A stretch of DNA of 64,000 nucleotides from Trichomonas vaginalis G3 (GCF_026262505.1 NC_067206.1:24443896-24507895), one strand, 5' to 3'; counted from the first letter of the stretch, positions 1 to 10,270 are shown. The notes: a model not told the origin generated them from the letters alone. Program-made: numbers and translations.

Positions 1-136
1 TAAAGTCATTTTTGAAAAATTTTCATTTGTCACTTTAAGTAACTTTTGACATTATGAAACTACTATAAATTAGTATCCTATATTTATATTTTTATGACTT
101 ATTTTTGATAGTTTTTGTTCACACTAATGTTTTCAA

Positions 137-670
137 ATGATTTCCCTTACTAAAGCATACGAAGAAGGAAATCTCGAACGTATTAAATCTCTTATAGAAA
201 GTTGTAACTATAAAGTAGAATCTTTAGGTTTACCACTCATTTTTGCATCACAAAATGGTCATCTTGAAGTTGTTAATTATCTTATCTATATTGGAGCTAA
301 TAAAGAAGCAAAGGATTATTATAGATGGACTCCACTCATTTGGGCATCAATTAAAGGTCATCTTGAAGTTGTTAAATATCTTATCTCAGTTGGAGCTGAT
401 AAAGAATCAAAGAATTATAATGGATATACTCCACTCATTTGGGCATCAGAAGAAGGTCATCTTGAAGTTGTTAAATATCTTATCTCAGTTGGAGCTGATA
501 AAGGATCAAAGAATGATGGTGGATGGGCTCCACTCATTTGGGCATCAATTAAAGGTCATCTTGAAGTTGTTAAATATCTTATCTCAGCCGGTGCTGATAA
601 AAAAGCAAAGAATAATAATGGAATGACTGCCCTTGATGTTGCAAAAAGTTCTGTGAAAAATACTTATTGA
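137..670 (+). CDS. Small ankyrin-repeat protein (177 aa)
   Basis: The protein is almost entirely ankyrin repeats of about 33 residues. Four units carry the GHLEVVKYLIS core, and a C-terminal cap reads TALDVAKSS. The first 35 residues (LTKAYEEGNLERIKSLIES) are a divergent capping repeat that is shared with the broken copy at 59.2 kb. Ankyrin solenoids are protein-binding scaffolds; the partner cannot be read from sequence. There is no signal peptide or membrane segment. An Inr-like TCACA lies at 119-123, but the first ATG after it (127) opens a frame of only a few codons, so start 137 is the second ATG. That could reduce translation or mean the gene is a fragment. It lacks the long N-terminal domain found in the ankyrin proteins at 12-16 and 50-51.5 kb. 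Confidence 0.75.
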   Translation: MISLTKAYEEGNLERIKSLIESCNYKVESLGLPLIFASQNGHLEVVNYLIYIGANKEAKDYYRWTPLIWASIKGHLEVVKYLISVGADKESKNYNGYTPLIWASEEGHLEVVKYLISVGADKGSKNDGGWAPLIWASIKGHLEVVKYLISAGADKKAKNNNGMTALDVAKSSVKNTY

Positions 671-1017
671 AAAGCAAAACAGAATAAAGAATAATTATAG
701 GTAATGATATCATTATCCTTGCCACTTTTAGTACAGAAAACAATTAAAAAACTCATTTTGTAGCTCCTGAATCTTCATCAAAGGCGGACCAAATGAAATT
801 TGAGCCTCTGATAATTTGAATATGACGGATGTGTCCATGAAGTATATATATACAATGCTAAGTATTCACTAAGCATATGTTTGTTAAAAACATGAAGAAT
901 TTGAGTGTTTTGAATTCACGATTTTATTGATGTTTTTTTGAACGAACGATTAAGTATATATATTGAGAGCTGAATGTATTGAAGAGTAGTTGAAAAAAAA
1001 AGTGTTTGATTTAAATT

Positions 1018-1047
1018 TATCGGCGCGAAGCGCTAATTAATGTCACT
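1018..1047 (+). promoter_or_regulatory. GC palindrome followed by Inr, upstream of TMEM231-like gene
   Basis: A compact GC-rich inverted repeat (GGCGCGAAGCGC) in otherwise AT-rich DNA is followed about 10 nt later by TGTCACTTTT. The latter matches the trichomonad initiator TCA(+1)YW, with the putative start A at 1045. This is 29 nt before the ATG. The ATCGGC core of the palindrome recurs near other genes in the window. The rest of the 671-1073 gap shows nothing else. Confidence 0.55.
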
Positions 1048-1073
1048 TTTGGAATTCGTTTGAAAATTCAAAA

Positions 1074-1955
1074 ATGATTCTTTATCAACAAGGAAAGATA
1101 CCTATTACTTATAGTGCTCCTCTATTATCATGCTCCACATTTGTTGCATTCATAATTTATGCAGCAGCTATTGTTTTTCCATACTTAATTTGTGGATGGA
1201 CAAAAGATTTCTTCACTCTTTACGAAACAAACTATGAACAACCATATATTTATACAACATCAGAAATAAGTTTATATGATGCACAACACAACTTAACATT
1301 TAGCATTCCAATGACTTCCGACGTTAATGTTATTCCAATCTTCGAAAGAACTTCAAGAACAGACCTTCACGATATTACATTTTCATTAATTCTTCCAACA
1401 TCTTCTGTTCAATCTAAAACAGGCTCAATAACACTCAAATTCCCGTATAAAGTTGAATTTAATAAGACAATTCACCATGTTTTCACAGGAAAAATCAACA
1501 CAGTTCTTAGACCATTCGAACCTGTCTGTCAGGCATCTATTTCTGGCTTCTTAGGTTTCAATCAACAATTACCTTACACAAAGAACATTCCTCCAACAGC
1601 AGAAGGCTATCAGGACTACGCAGAAGAAAACGATCTTCCTATTACAGACGGTGACCTTCGCTTATACGGCCAGCCATACTTCCAAGTCAACGCACAAGAG
1701 TTTGTCTACGGAACATGTGATACCTTTACACTCAAGTTCAAAATGAGAGCTCCTATGCTTGCTGTTAGAATAGAGAACAACTTCTGGTACGCATTCCTTT
1801 CCGGCTGGACAAAGTATATCGCTGTTGCAGTTCCATTTATTTTCTTCGCACGCTGCACATTGAGTTTGTTATTCGGTTCTGGTTTACTGGCTTCTACTCC
1901 CAATGTCGAAGCTGTTTTGGCCAAACCTTCAATCAAGAAATTCAACCGTAATTGA
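1074..1955 (+). CDS. TMEM231: TMEM231-like transition-zone membrane protein
   Basis: The 293-residue protein has a transmembrane helix near residues 22-42 and a second near 244-275, with a large luminal/extracellular beta-rich domain between them. This is the TMEM231 layout. The family-like signatures are an N-terminal LYxxxKxPxxYxAPLLS stretch, a YEQP motif right after the first helix, and FWYAFLSGWTKY leading into the second helix. Length is close to the human protein. In animals TMEM231 belongs to the MKS/B9 complex at the ciliary transition zone, where it gates entry of membrane proteins. Trichomonads have four or five flagella, so the role is plausible. An Inr sits 29 nt before this ATG. 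Confidence 0.85.
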   Translation: MILYQQGKIPITYSAPLLSCSTFVAFIIYAAAIVFPYLICGWTKDFFTLYETNYEQPYIYTTSEISLYDAQHNLTFSIPMTSDVNVIPIFERTSRTDLHDITFSLILPTSSVQSKTGSITLKFPYKVEFNKTIHHVFTGKINTVLRPFEPVCQASISGFLGFNQQLPYTKNIPPTAEGYQDYAEENDLPITDGDLRLYGQPYFQVNAQEFVYGTCDTFTLKFKMRAPMLAVRIENNFWYAFLSGWTKYIAVAVPFIFFARCTLSLLFGSGLLASTPNVEAVLAKPSIKKFNRN

Positions 1956-2839
1956 TTTATTTTTATTGGAGATAATATTTGATTCTTTTTACTTTTGTCG
2001 TATTTCTAAATTTTATTTGATAATAGCTTTTCGTTTCTTCTTTTCTCCAGATAATTTCATTAAATTAATAGTTTGTTTCTAATTATCAACGAATCTATTA
2101 GTGTATTTATTCCAATGATTACCTAGCATTACATTTTGTTCTATTATATAAACATATTTCCATCCTATTATTTAAAGTTTGACGAGAAAGGAAAATTGAT
2201 CACTAACTATCATTCCCATAGGCTGGGTAATAATTTATAAGTTTTTGGCTTGATCACTACTATACTAATGTTATCAAATTATTTTGATTTTTTTCAATTT
2301 TCATTTGAAACATCTGTAGTTGCAGGAATGCATTCATATTTTAACAGATTAATATTATTCCCAGATTCAGATTTTAATCTGACTTTAATATTGCATTAGA
2401 TTTCGAAATGCCGAAAAATCACTTATTTTCCCAGTCAAACTCTATGTACAAGCATCTACATATATGAGGAAACTATGTGTACTATTCATTTTCCACCCCA
2501 CAAACTAATAGTGTCTGTGGAAAAGGATGTATATCATTATTATTTGATCAGACTATTTCAAAGGAATAATAATGATATTATTGTGTAAATACAAGTGTCT
2601 ATCAAAATATAACTAAATTTTAGCTCAAAATGCATATTTCATTCATAAAATTAAATTAATTTCTAATTTAAGCTGTGAGAACACAAGCATTGCCATATTA
2701 TAGTCAAAACAAAGTCATTCATAGCAAAAACGAAGTTTTATTTGCAATTATACGCATCATTATCGCTTTTTCTTTTTGCCATTTTACAATTTTTTGGCAG
2801 ATTCATTATTATAGAGTATAAATGATTCAGAGATAGTGT
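1956..2839. other. Intergenic, AT-rich
   Basis: This stretch of about 880 bp has no frame, repeat or RNA that I can support. The 3' end of the TMEM231-like gene is followed by T-rich DNA. Confidence 0.5.
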
Positions 2840-2844
2840 TCACA
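2840..2844 (+). promoter_or_regulatory. Inr-like TCACA directly before start
   Basis: TCACA matches TCAYW. The putative start A at 2842 lies only 3 nt before the ATG at 2845. Such short leaders are known in trichomonads. It supports ATG 2845 over the later in-frame methionines. Confidence 0.45.
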
Positions 2845-3321
2845 ATGCACAGCTTATGTCTTAAAATCATGTCCTCTCAATTTACCGCAAAAATGGATAA
2901 ACCTCGGTTAGAGGGGATGCCAATATATATAATTTTACGTGACCCTCCTAAAAAAATGATAAGCGATCAGTATCAGGAGTATATGAGCGTGGTTGCAGAT
3001 CGCAGACGCAAAGCTTCAGACCGATTTTATCAGGTTCAAAAAATTCTTTCTGCGCTTCCAAAATGCAAACGAAGGAAATCAGATATCCTACTTATCGCGA
3101 AAAAGATATCAGAAAAGACAGGAATTAATATTGACCGATCAGCAAAAAGAATATATGATTGTTTAATTTGCTGGTACTGCGAAAATTGGTCTGCAGTCAA
3201 CAAATATATAATCGAAACTTATTACGAGATCTTTGAGCCTGAAAACTACGAGAAATTCAAAGGATTAAAGCATCTTGAGTTCCCAGAATGTTTGAAAATC
3301 AGTGTATTATTGAAACAATGA
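2845..3321 (+). CDS. Unrecognised basic helical protein (158 aa)
   Basis: I do not recognise a family. The first 30 residues are loosely structured. Residues about 50-150 look alpha-helical, with a strongly basic segment (ADRRRKASDRF, then PKCKRRKSD) and a second half rich in aromatics and cysteines (CLICWYCENW). The spacing resembles a small nucleic-acid-binding helical domain, but no zinc-finger pattern closes properly. There is no signal peptide or membrane helix. Codon choice is somewhat less AT-biased than the flanking DNA, which favours a real gene. Later methionines (for example at MSSQFTAKMDK) are alternative starts. Confidence 0.6.
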   Translation: MHSLCLKIMSSQFTAKMDKPRLEGMPIYIILRDPPKKMISDQYQEYMSVVADRRRKASDRFYQVQKILSALPKCKRRKSDILLIAKKISEKTGINIDRSAKRIYDCLICWYCENWSAVNKYIIETYYEIFEPENYEKFKGLKHLEFPECLKISVLLKQ

Positions 3322-4591
3322 ATTCAATTTCATTATTATATTTTTTTTCTTTGTCCTCTGTAAATTTTTTTTAAATTCAATCCTAAATTTAATTTTTCAA
3401 AGGCCTATAAAAATAAATACTTGTCAATAAACAAATTAAGAACGAGGCATTCAATTTTGACAATTGTGACATATTTTTAATTACTCAATTTAAATAAAAA
3501 ATTAATGGCTGCCAAAGTTGAATTAAAATATTAAATTTTCAATGGAGTGGTCTTTTTTTATCAGTTAATTTGAAATATAAAAATTGAATAAAACCATTAA
3601 TTTTTGATTAATCCGATGATGATTAGAATGCATTAATGAATCATATTTTCTGATTTTGGTCATCTGATAAAATCTTTTTATATGCTAGCGTTAATTCACA
3701 TCTTCTATTAATTTCGAGTGATCGTTTAATGATTCGAGATACACTGATAAATTGCTGAGACATACCTAGAATATAACCCGCAACGCTGGCTTCAGGATTG
3801 AATGAAATAAAATTTTATTTTTTATTTTTTCGTTTATCATTTGAAAACTTATGAAATCATATTTATCATTCGACAAGCAATCGGTAAATCATTAATTGTT
3901 CGCTACCATTACCTTGATTTTCATTATTTTCGATCATATATTTGATATTATTTTTTTAATTTCTTTTACAGGATTTTCAAAATACCCTCAAATCATTACC
4001 GCCACTATACAAGAATCATCCACAGCTCCTCCTTTCATTTCCTATACGATTTTTCAAACTGAAACATTTATTGTAAAAGTATGGGTTGCCAAAATCTGAC
4101 ACAAGTTGAAGTCAACTATTTTAATAATACCTTGATTTAAATCAAACATTTGTTTCTCCGATTAATTCAATTACAAAATTATGAAATTTTAAATCAATAG
4201 CTTTGAAAAATAAGAGAGAATTCTTGTTTTTCTCTTAATGGCAAAACCATTTTCAATATTTATTTATTTTTTTTTTTTTCAAAATTTCATAAATATTATT
4301 TTTTAATAATTATGGAAAAGATCACCGAATGAATTCGATACTATTCTCTGTATCAATTAGCTTGGTCTGTTACGGATATGACAACAATCAACTGCACAAA
4401 TAAAATGATTTCAGATATATCATTATTGATTTTTTTTAATTATACATATACATGATATATATGATAGCTTCTGAAATCAAAGATTGAATTTCATCTCCAA
4501 ATTGAAAATCAAAGAAATTGTAATTACAAAATTAATTCAAAATATTGGAATTTGCATGGTAAAAGCACCAGAAAAATCCTTCTGGTGATCT
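3322..4591. other. Intergenic, AT-rich, no supported gene
   Basis: This is 1.27 kb of AT-rich DNA. A 67-codon frame at 3896-4099 begins with TTG and is hydrophobic low-complexity, so I do not call it. Confidence 0.5.
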
Positions 4592-5209
4592 TTAATCAAA
4601 GTCAAACTTAACATTGGGAGCATATTGTAAGTAATCATCTTCAAGATGTTCAAAAGCATTAGCAGATGCCATGGATATACATTTTGAATCAACTAATGGG
4701 CTAAAATCAAGAAATCTCTTAAAATTAATTTGATTTCCAAGCGGCAAAGATATTGTTTGAAAAACATTATTTTGGAAGCGAATTATAAACTCAGACCCCT
4801 CCAAAAATTTAGCTGCTAAGTGAAATAACAAGTTAAATCCAATTTGATTACCTAATTCAATGAATTCATCAACAGTAAATCCCATTATTTCATTCATTCC
4901 ATCTCCAAAACAAGTCATAGAAGAAAAACCGTTGATTCCTGGTGTATTTCCAGCATCTAATTGTTCAACAGCGAAATATGCTTCGTAAATTGGCCTAAGC
5001 TGATCCCAAGGTGTATGGCATTTCGGGCAAAAACCAAATGATTCATAAAATTCATCTACATTAATTTGAGCACATTCAGCAAAATATTCTGGGAATCCGT
5101 CGACAGATTTGTTGCATTGATCACAGCGGAATTTAATAATTGACTTATTTACTGTACTCCCTACTTGATGAATTTTAACTCTGCAAGTTGCACTATATGA
5201 TAAACTCAT
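4592..5209 (-). CDS. Zinc-ribbon-like protein of unknown function (205 aa)
   Basis: The family is not recognised. Two CxxC knuckles (RCDQCNK near residue 30 and GFCPKCHTPW near residue 61) are about 31 residues apart, which is typical of a treble-clef or zinc-ribbon fold. The remaining 130 residues are mixed alpha/beta and acidic at the end (FDFD). I chose the ATG at 5209 (MSLSYSATCRV). The longer frame to 5305 adds a poor hydrophobic stretch and would overlap the start of the divergent adaptin gene. Only 82 bp separate the two divergent starts, so they probably share a bidirectional promoter. Confidence 0.65.
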   Translation of the reverse strand: MSLSYSATCRVKIHQVGSTVNKSIIKFRCDQCNKSVDGFPEYFAECAQINVDEFYESFGFCPKCHTPWDQLRPIYEAYFAVEQLDAGNTPGINGFSSMTCFGDGMNEIMGFTVDEFIELGNQIGFNLLFHLAAKFLEGSEFIIRFQNNVFQTISLPLGNQINFKRFLDFSPLVDSKCISMASANAFEHLEDDYLQYAPNVKFDFD

Positions 5210-5286
5210 TTTTAAAATTTTCTTTGTTTTATAAATTTTTCCAAAAAAATAAAATAGGGGGATTAAGATTTGATATCCCCTAAATT

Positions 5287-5291
5287 TCATT
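5287..5291 (+). promoter_or_regulatory. Inr TCATT 3 nt before AP-3 delta start
   Basis: TTTCATTATG places a TCAYW initiator immediately before the ATG, with the putative start A at 5289. Confidence 0.5.
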
Positions 5292-7610
5292 ATGATTTCC
5301 GTCACACCAAGGCTAATTGATACAGTGAGAGGATATTTCGTTGCACGACGTGATGGAAAAGCTGAAAAGTATTATGCTGATCGTGTTGATATCATTAAAG
5401 CCGGGCTTATTTCTGATGATGTTAATGAAATCTCTGAATCTGTAAGAGAAGTCATATTTTTCGATTTAATTGGATATGACACATCATTTTCAGAGTTTGG
5501 AATTCTGGAATTAATGTCTCACAACGATTTCTCAGCAAAACTTGTTGGATACACAGCATCAACGCAAATATGGAAGGCCGATTCACCAGTAGTGTTGATG
5601 GCAACAAACAGAATTCAACGTGATCTTACTTCAACTAGTTTTCATTACGCAGATTTCGCATTATCATCATTCTCTCGTTATTTATCGCCATCACTAGCCA
5701 AAAATCTTGCTCCTGAAGTCATTGCTCTTATGTCTTCTACAAAAACATTCGTTAGACAAAAAGCAATCATTACTTTTTACCATGTCTGCTTAAAATACCC
5801 AGAAGCACTTAAAGTTGGCTTCTCAATACTTCGTTCTTGCTTGAGTGATGACAATAAATCAATAGTTTTTACAACTCTCACGGTAATGAACGAAATTTGT
5901 TCACATAACGCTTCAATATTCATCAATCTCATACCAAAGTTTTACAAAATGATTACAAGTGTTACAAGCAATTGGATTTTACTACGATTAATCTCTTTAC
6001 TCAAAAAAATCGCATTATCAGAGCCAAGACTTCCGAAAAAGCTTGCAGGACCATTCCAAACTGTCATAGAGACAACATCATCCGTATCTGTCGTGTTTGA
6101 ATGCGTTCGCGCCATGTTAGAAATTCCAATTCCAGATAATAAGCTTTTTACGATTGCCGTTCAGAAGATTGAGCAGTATCTGACCCATCCAGAGCCAAAT
6201 CTCCGCTTTTTATGCATGCAAATCTTTGTTGAACTGATAAAAGTCGAACCAAACTTAGTTGCCGGCCATAAAGACCTTATTTCGGGTTCACTTGACTCAC
6301 CAGATGAAGCGACGAAGCTTTTGGCCCTTGATCTTCTCGTTGCCCTTGCAAATGAAGAAAATATCGACAGTATTGTCGGTAAATTCTTCATCCAGTTCAA
6401 GAAATCCACATCTCTTCAGTTCAGAAACCTTATTCTCACTAAGACGATCAAGCTCTGTGCCTCAGAAAACTACAATCTCATTACAGATTTCGATTGGTAC
6501 ATAAACGTCTTATTTGACTTCGTAGAAGAGGGTGAATTTACATGTTATGACATTCTCGCGACCCAATTCCTTGATCTTGCCCGCAGAGTTCCTTCAACTC
6601 GAGATCATCTCGTTGAATCCTGCACAACGATCTTCAGCAAGCCCAATTTCAGAGATGCGACCGAACTGTTATTGGCTTCCTCGCACATTGTTGCTGAATA
6701 TTCCAAGAATTCGCTTCCAATCAAAAAAGTTTTACAACCTGTCATTGCAAACTGCACAGAAAGAGTACAGGCAAGCTGCGTTGACACAGCATTCAGGCTG
6801 TACCTCAGAGCTTCTGACGAAGAAGAGTTTTCTGCAATGGAAACACTATTTGATTTAAGGTTGCCACTTTTTTGTTCATCCACTTTTCCAGAAGTTTACG
6901 GGCGTGCATATTCTGTTCAAAAGATAATTAATATATTGAGAAAAGATCACCAATCATATACATTCCGAAATATCCAGAAATCTCTTGCAACTGAAGAAGA
7001 TGCGATTATGAAAGAAGATCTTAAGAAACCGGAAGGTTTTGATGATCCTATTCCTCTGTTTGAGGAAGACAAAGAAGAAATAGAACGCGAGAAGGCTGCA
7101 GAAGTCGCAAGAATCACTCAAGAAGAAATGATTTCAGATGATGAGAAAATTTATGGCTTGAAGAAGTCAAGAAGGAGAAAACAGGATACAACAAAAGAGA
7201 AGGTTGTAATATTGGACGCTGATTCTTTGTTTGCAGAGAAAGATAAAAATTCAACGACTAATAAGGTCAATAAGTTCCTTGAATCAGGTTTGGCATCAGT
7301 AAAAATCGATGATGATGAAGATGATACACCAAAACAACCTCAAATCGAAAAGAAAGAAGAAATTCCTCAGAAAATTGAAAAAGAAGAAGAGAAACCAATG
7401 CCAAAACTCAGATCAAGAAAACCTGGAAACAAATTAGCAGAGGCCTTAGCTTCTTCTGCTACAGAAACTGATAAAGAAGTTCATGTTCTCGAAAGTACTG
7501 AATCTACCCTGAAAAAGAGAAGAAGACATCACCATCATAACAATGATGAAAAGAAAGAAATTAAAGAAGAAGGAACTTCTGAAAATACAAATGACGGAAA
7601 TAATATTTAA
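5292..7610 (+). CDS. AP3D1: AP-3 complex delta adaptin, large subunit
   Basis: The 772-residue protein is the delta-type large chain of the AP-3 clathrin-adaptor coat, which sorts cargo from endosome/Golgi to lysosome-like compartments. Residues 1 to about 570 are an armadillo/HEAT adaptin_N domain. It includes conserved stretches such as YTASTQIW, MATNRIQRDL, VRQKAI and LITDFDWYINVL, the last of which is characteristic of delta adaptin. After residue 580 comes a charged hinge (FEEDKEEIEREKAAEVARITQ), then a Lys/Glu-rich tail with a short His run. There is no folded C-terminal ear. The protein is shorter than animal delta adaptin because the hinge and ear are reduced. It diverges from the zinc-ribbon gene. 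Confidence 0.85.
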   Translation: MISVTPRLIDTVRGYFVARRDGKAEKYYADRVDIIKAGLISDDVNEISESVREVIFFDLIGYDTSFSEFGILELMSHNDFSAKLVGYTASTQIWKADSPVVLMATNRIQRDLTSTSFHYADFALSSFSRYLSPSLAKNLAPEVIALMSSTKTFVRQKAIITFYHVCLKYPEALKVGFSILRSCLSDDNKSIVFTTLTVMNEICSHNASIFINLIPKFYKMITSVTSNWILLRLISLLKKIALSEPRLPKKLAGPFQTVIETTSSVSVVFECVRAMLEIPIPDNKLFTIAVQKIEQYLTHPEPNLRFLCMQIFVELIKVEPNLVAGHKDLISGSLDSPDEATKLLALDLLVALANEENIDSIVGKFFIQFKKSTSLQFRNLILTKTIKLCASENYNLITDFDWYINVLFDFVEEGEFTCYDILATQFLDLARRVPSTRDHLVESCTTIFSKPNFRDATELLLASSHIVAEYSKNSLPIKKVLQPVIANCTERVQASCVDTAFRLYLRASDEEEFSAMETLFDLRLPLFCSSTFPEVYGRAYSVQKIINILRKDHQSYTFRNIQKSLATEEDAIMKEDLKKPEGFDDPIPLFEEDKEEIEREKAAEVARITQEEMISDDEKIYGLKKSRRRKQDTTKEKVVILDADSLFAEKDKNSTTNKVNKFLESGLASVKIDDDEDDTPKQPQIEKKEEIPQKIEKEEEKPMPKLRSRKPGNKLAEALASSATETDKEVHVLESTESTLKKRRRHHHHNNDEKKEIKEEGTSENTNDGNNI

Positions 7611-8098
7611 TTTTTTTTTTTGTATAATTATAAAATGTATGTATTTTAAACTCTTTATTTGATCTAAACTCGATTCCAAATACTCAAAGAAGCTTTATGC
7701 ACTTTTAATAAACTAATATTTTGATCTTTTTGAAAAGCATTTGATATTTTCGATGGAAATGGTGAGAAGAAAACTTATCTCTATTATGAATCAGCAGAAA
7801 ATCGAATTTAAATGAATTATCAGTTTATTTCGCAAATCATTTACTGTGATTTGATGTTTCAATTTGGATATTTTGATTAAAAACCATTATTATTCCTTTT
7901 CTATTGACTGATTTAATAAATTCAACAGACTTATTGCCTATTAAAATCATTTCAAATTTTTCATTCTCAGACAGACAAATAAAGATATAAAAGAATTAGT
8001 AAGATAACAACTTTCTTTAATATGATACATTCTAAATCTAAAGTGAAAAATAGAAAAATTCATAAATTTATTATAGATTTTATTCTAGAAATTTTATT
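7611..8098. other. Convergent intergenic region
   Basis: This AT-rich gap lies between the 3' ends of the adaptin and NAA25 genes. I see no gene or clear hairpin. Confidence 0.5.
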
Positions 8099-10111
8099 TT
8101 ATTTGAAAGCCTTGATTGTATTAATAGCCTTTTCTAATCTCTTCTTCTGTTCCTCGACAGTCTTATTGAATGGACTTGGACGTTCATCAATTTCCTTCAA
8201 TTTTCTTTCGTTGTATTTGTCAACAACAGCAATGATTTGGTCGACATTTTTCTGGTGTTTCTTTGCGAACATCATCATTGATGCCAAAGAGAACAAAGAA
8301 CTCTCTTCACTGACTTTTCCTTCCTTTACGAAATCAGCGAAATCTTTGTACAAAACTGGAATATCGTTGACCAATTTTTCATCAACATTTTCAGCTAAAA
8401 TGATCTGAGTCAAAAGAGATACACCTTTAACGAGATCTAAAGTATCAGGGTAGATAAGCTTCTGTACATCTGTGTATAAAGGAAGTGCTGTTTCATCAGT
8501 CTTGTTTACGAGTTCTTCGATACTCTTTGTTTGTGTCAAAACTCTCATTTTGTTTTTGACAATTTCTGTTTTTTCGTTTTCCAAAATCGATGTCCAAAGA
8601 TCGACAACTTTGTAGAGATATCTGATTCTGTGCTGCATTATCTCTTTACGGATATTTGTTGCCTGCAACAATGTGATGAAGTGTCTGTCATCGATACATC
8701 TCTGGTAGAATTGGTTGAATCCAGTGATCGAATTGAAACAAAACTGTTCTGTCAGATTTGAAATTCTCTTCATCTCGTCAATGTCCAATTGGTTGATGAT
8801 TCCTTCAGCGAAGACATGTCCTAATGACAAGAACTGGATGGCTTCCAATTTGAGCTTAGTCTGGTTCTCGCCAATGAAAGATGTCGCTCCGAAAAATGTT
8901 GCCAATCTGATTAACATCAAACGACATTCTGGAGCTTCATCAAACAAAGCACATGTACTTGCAGCTTCAACTAAATACTTCCTGTCATTGGTCTTAGAGT
9001 ATTCTTTAAGGAGATGCTCTGCTTTGATGACAGCCGACCTTGAATTAGTGACTTCGCCAATGAATTCGCCTGTGATGTATTCATGAAGTGCTTGGTCGTT
9101 GATTGCAGACAATTTCTGTCTGTTCTGGTCGTTGACGTACTTGCGGAGGTCTCCGAACAAGTAGCCGACGTTCTGGCGTGAGTTTGCGTAGTCAATGATC
9201 AAATCTGATGCATCAGAACCGTTCTTGATTTGGTAATCGATTTCTGCGAGTTTTGGACCGCGACGCTTGCCTTTATTGAGGTCCTGGATGACTTGTAAAG
9301 CGTTGGGATGGTGCTCTACAACTAATCTCCACTCATCAATCGATTCTGCGTTGATTGTTCGTAAGAATTTTTCGGCCAACTTGCCAATTTCTTCTGTCTT
9401 GCCTAAGGCTTGAAGACAACTGATTTCGAGCCTAATAAGACCCATTTTGTCGTAGGATAAGATCTTCTGGACGTCGGCGGATTGAACATACGCCAAAGCT
9501 TTCTCAGCTTGGTTTGATTTGATCATTGATTCAACGTACATGTATATGGCATCGTATTGCTTTGGTTGGGCTTTCTCAAAGAACTTGGCGGCGAATGCAT
9601 AGAATTGTGGTTTCTCATGAAGAGCTCTGAAGTAGCAGCAAGTAGCACAAATGAGGAAGCTAGTCTCTACTTGGGCTAAACGTGTAAGTTGCATTGATGT
9701 TTCTTGAGCATCATTGAAATATCCTGAAATTAACATGCAAATTATGGCTTGTGTGAGAGCTTCCACGTTCTTTTGGCATAGTGCAACAAGCCTCTTGTAA
9801 ATCGGAACACATTCTTCTTCGGCACCTGTAGATCTGTAAAGTTTGATAAAAGACTCTAAGAAAAGTGCGTCATTTGGCTTCTTTTCCTCGATTTTCTCAC
9901 AGTATGCAAGCGCTTCCTCAACATTCTTTTGACCTAATGCAAATGCGCCTTTGTATAATTCGACAAATGGTAAATTATTTGGTTGTGTTTTCTTTTTTTC
10001 TTGTTCTGCAATGATTTTCTTTGCTTCCTTGATGTTGTTGTTCTTGCAATACTCTCTGATATCTTCAAAACGTCTAATATAAGGACGAAGCTGCTGTTCT
10101 GAAAGACTCAT
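8099..10111 (-). CDS. NAA25: NatB complex auxiliary subunit NAA25 (Mdm20-like)
   Basis: The 670-residue all-helical TPR-like protein begins with the NAA25 signature: an N-terminal RLRPIYD-like stretch (here LRPYIRRFEDIREYCKNNN), followed by A-E-x-E helix pairs such as VEEALAYCEKIEEKKPND. In the middle, RRGPKLAEIDY followed by DYANSRQNVGYLFGDLRKYV corresponds to the conserved RGPxLAELEL and tFGDKPCCFxDLkxYL blocks of the NatB non-catalytic subunit family. NAA25 anchors the NAA20 acetyltransferase to the ribosome for N-terminal acetylation of Met-Asp/Glu/Asn proteins. It is shorter than the human protein (about 970 aa), mainly in the C-terminal half. No NAA20 gene is present in the window. Confidence 0.82.
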   Translation of the reverse strand: MSLSEQQLRPYIRRFEDIREYCKNNNIKEAKKIIAEQEKKKTQPNNLPFVELYKGAFALGQKNVEEALAYCEKIEEKKPNDALFLESFIKLYRSTGAEEECVPIYKRLVALCQKNVEALTQAIICMLISGYFNDAQETSMQLTRLAQVETSFLICATCCYFRALHEKPQFYAFAAKFFEKAQPKQYDAIYMYVESMIKSNQAEKALAYVQSADVQKILSYDKMGLIRLEISCLQALGKTEEIGKLAEKFLRTINAESIDEWRLVVEHHPNALQVIQDLNKGKRRGPKLAEIDYQIKNGSDASDLIIDYANSRQNVGYLFGDLRKYVNDQNRQKLSAINDQALHEYITGEFIGEVTNSRSAVIKAEHLLKEYSKTNDRKYLVEAASTCALFDEAPECRLMLIRLATFFGATSFIGENQTKLKLEAIQFLSLGHVFAEGIINQLDIDEMKRISNLTEQFCFNSITGFNQFYQRCIDDRHFITLLQATNIRKEIMQHRIRYLYKVVDLWTSILENEKTEIVKNKMRVLTQTKSIEELVNKTDETALPLYTDVQKLIYPDTLDLVKGVSLLTQIILAENVDEKLVNDIPVLYKDFADFVKEGKVSEESSLFSLASMMMFAKKHQKNVDQIIAVVDKYNERKLKEIDERPSPFNKTVEEQKKRLEKAINTIKAFK

Positions 10112-10264
10112 ATTAGCTGGATATATTGAATAGTTTACAAATTTTCACCAAATTTTCCTAATTTTCAATAGGAAAAGAATATTTATTTACACTAAACAAC
10201 ACCAATTTCTTGCTATTGCACTATCCATAGGCTATTTTCTTAGCGATCTGCAACACAATTTTTT

Positions 10265-10270
10265 TCATTT
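10265..10270 (+). promoter_or_regulatory. Inr-like TCATTT
   Basis: TTTTCATTTTG lies 17-19 nt upstream of the next ATG and matches TCAYW. Confidence 0.45.

Noticed and set aside
3896-4099. Hydrophobic 67-codon frame as a small membrane protein
   Set aside because: It starts with TTG, has no Inr, and is of the kind expected by chance in AT-rich DNA.
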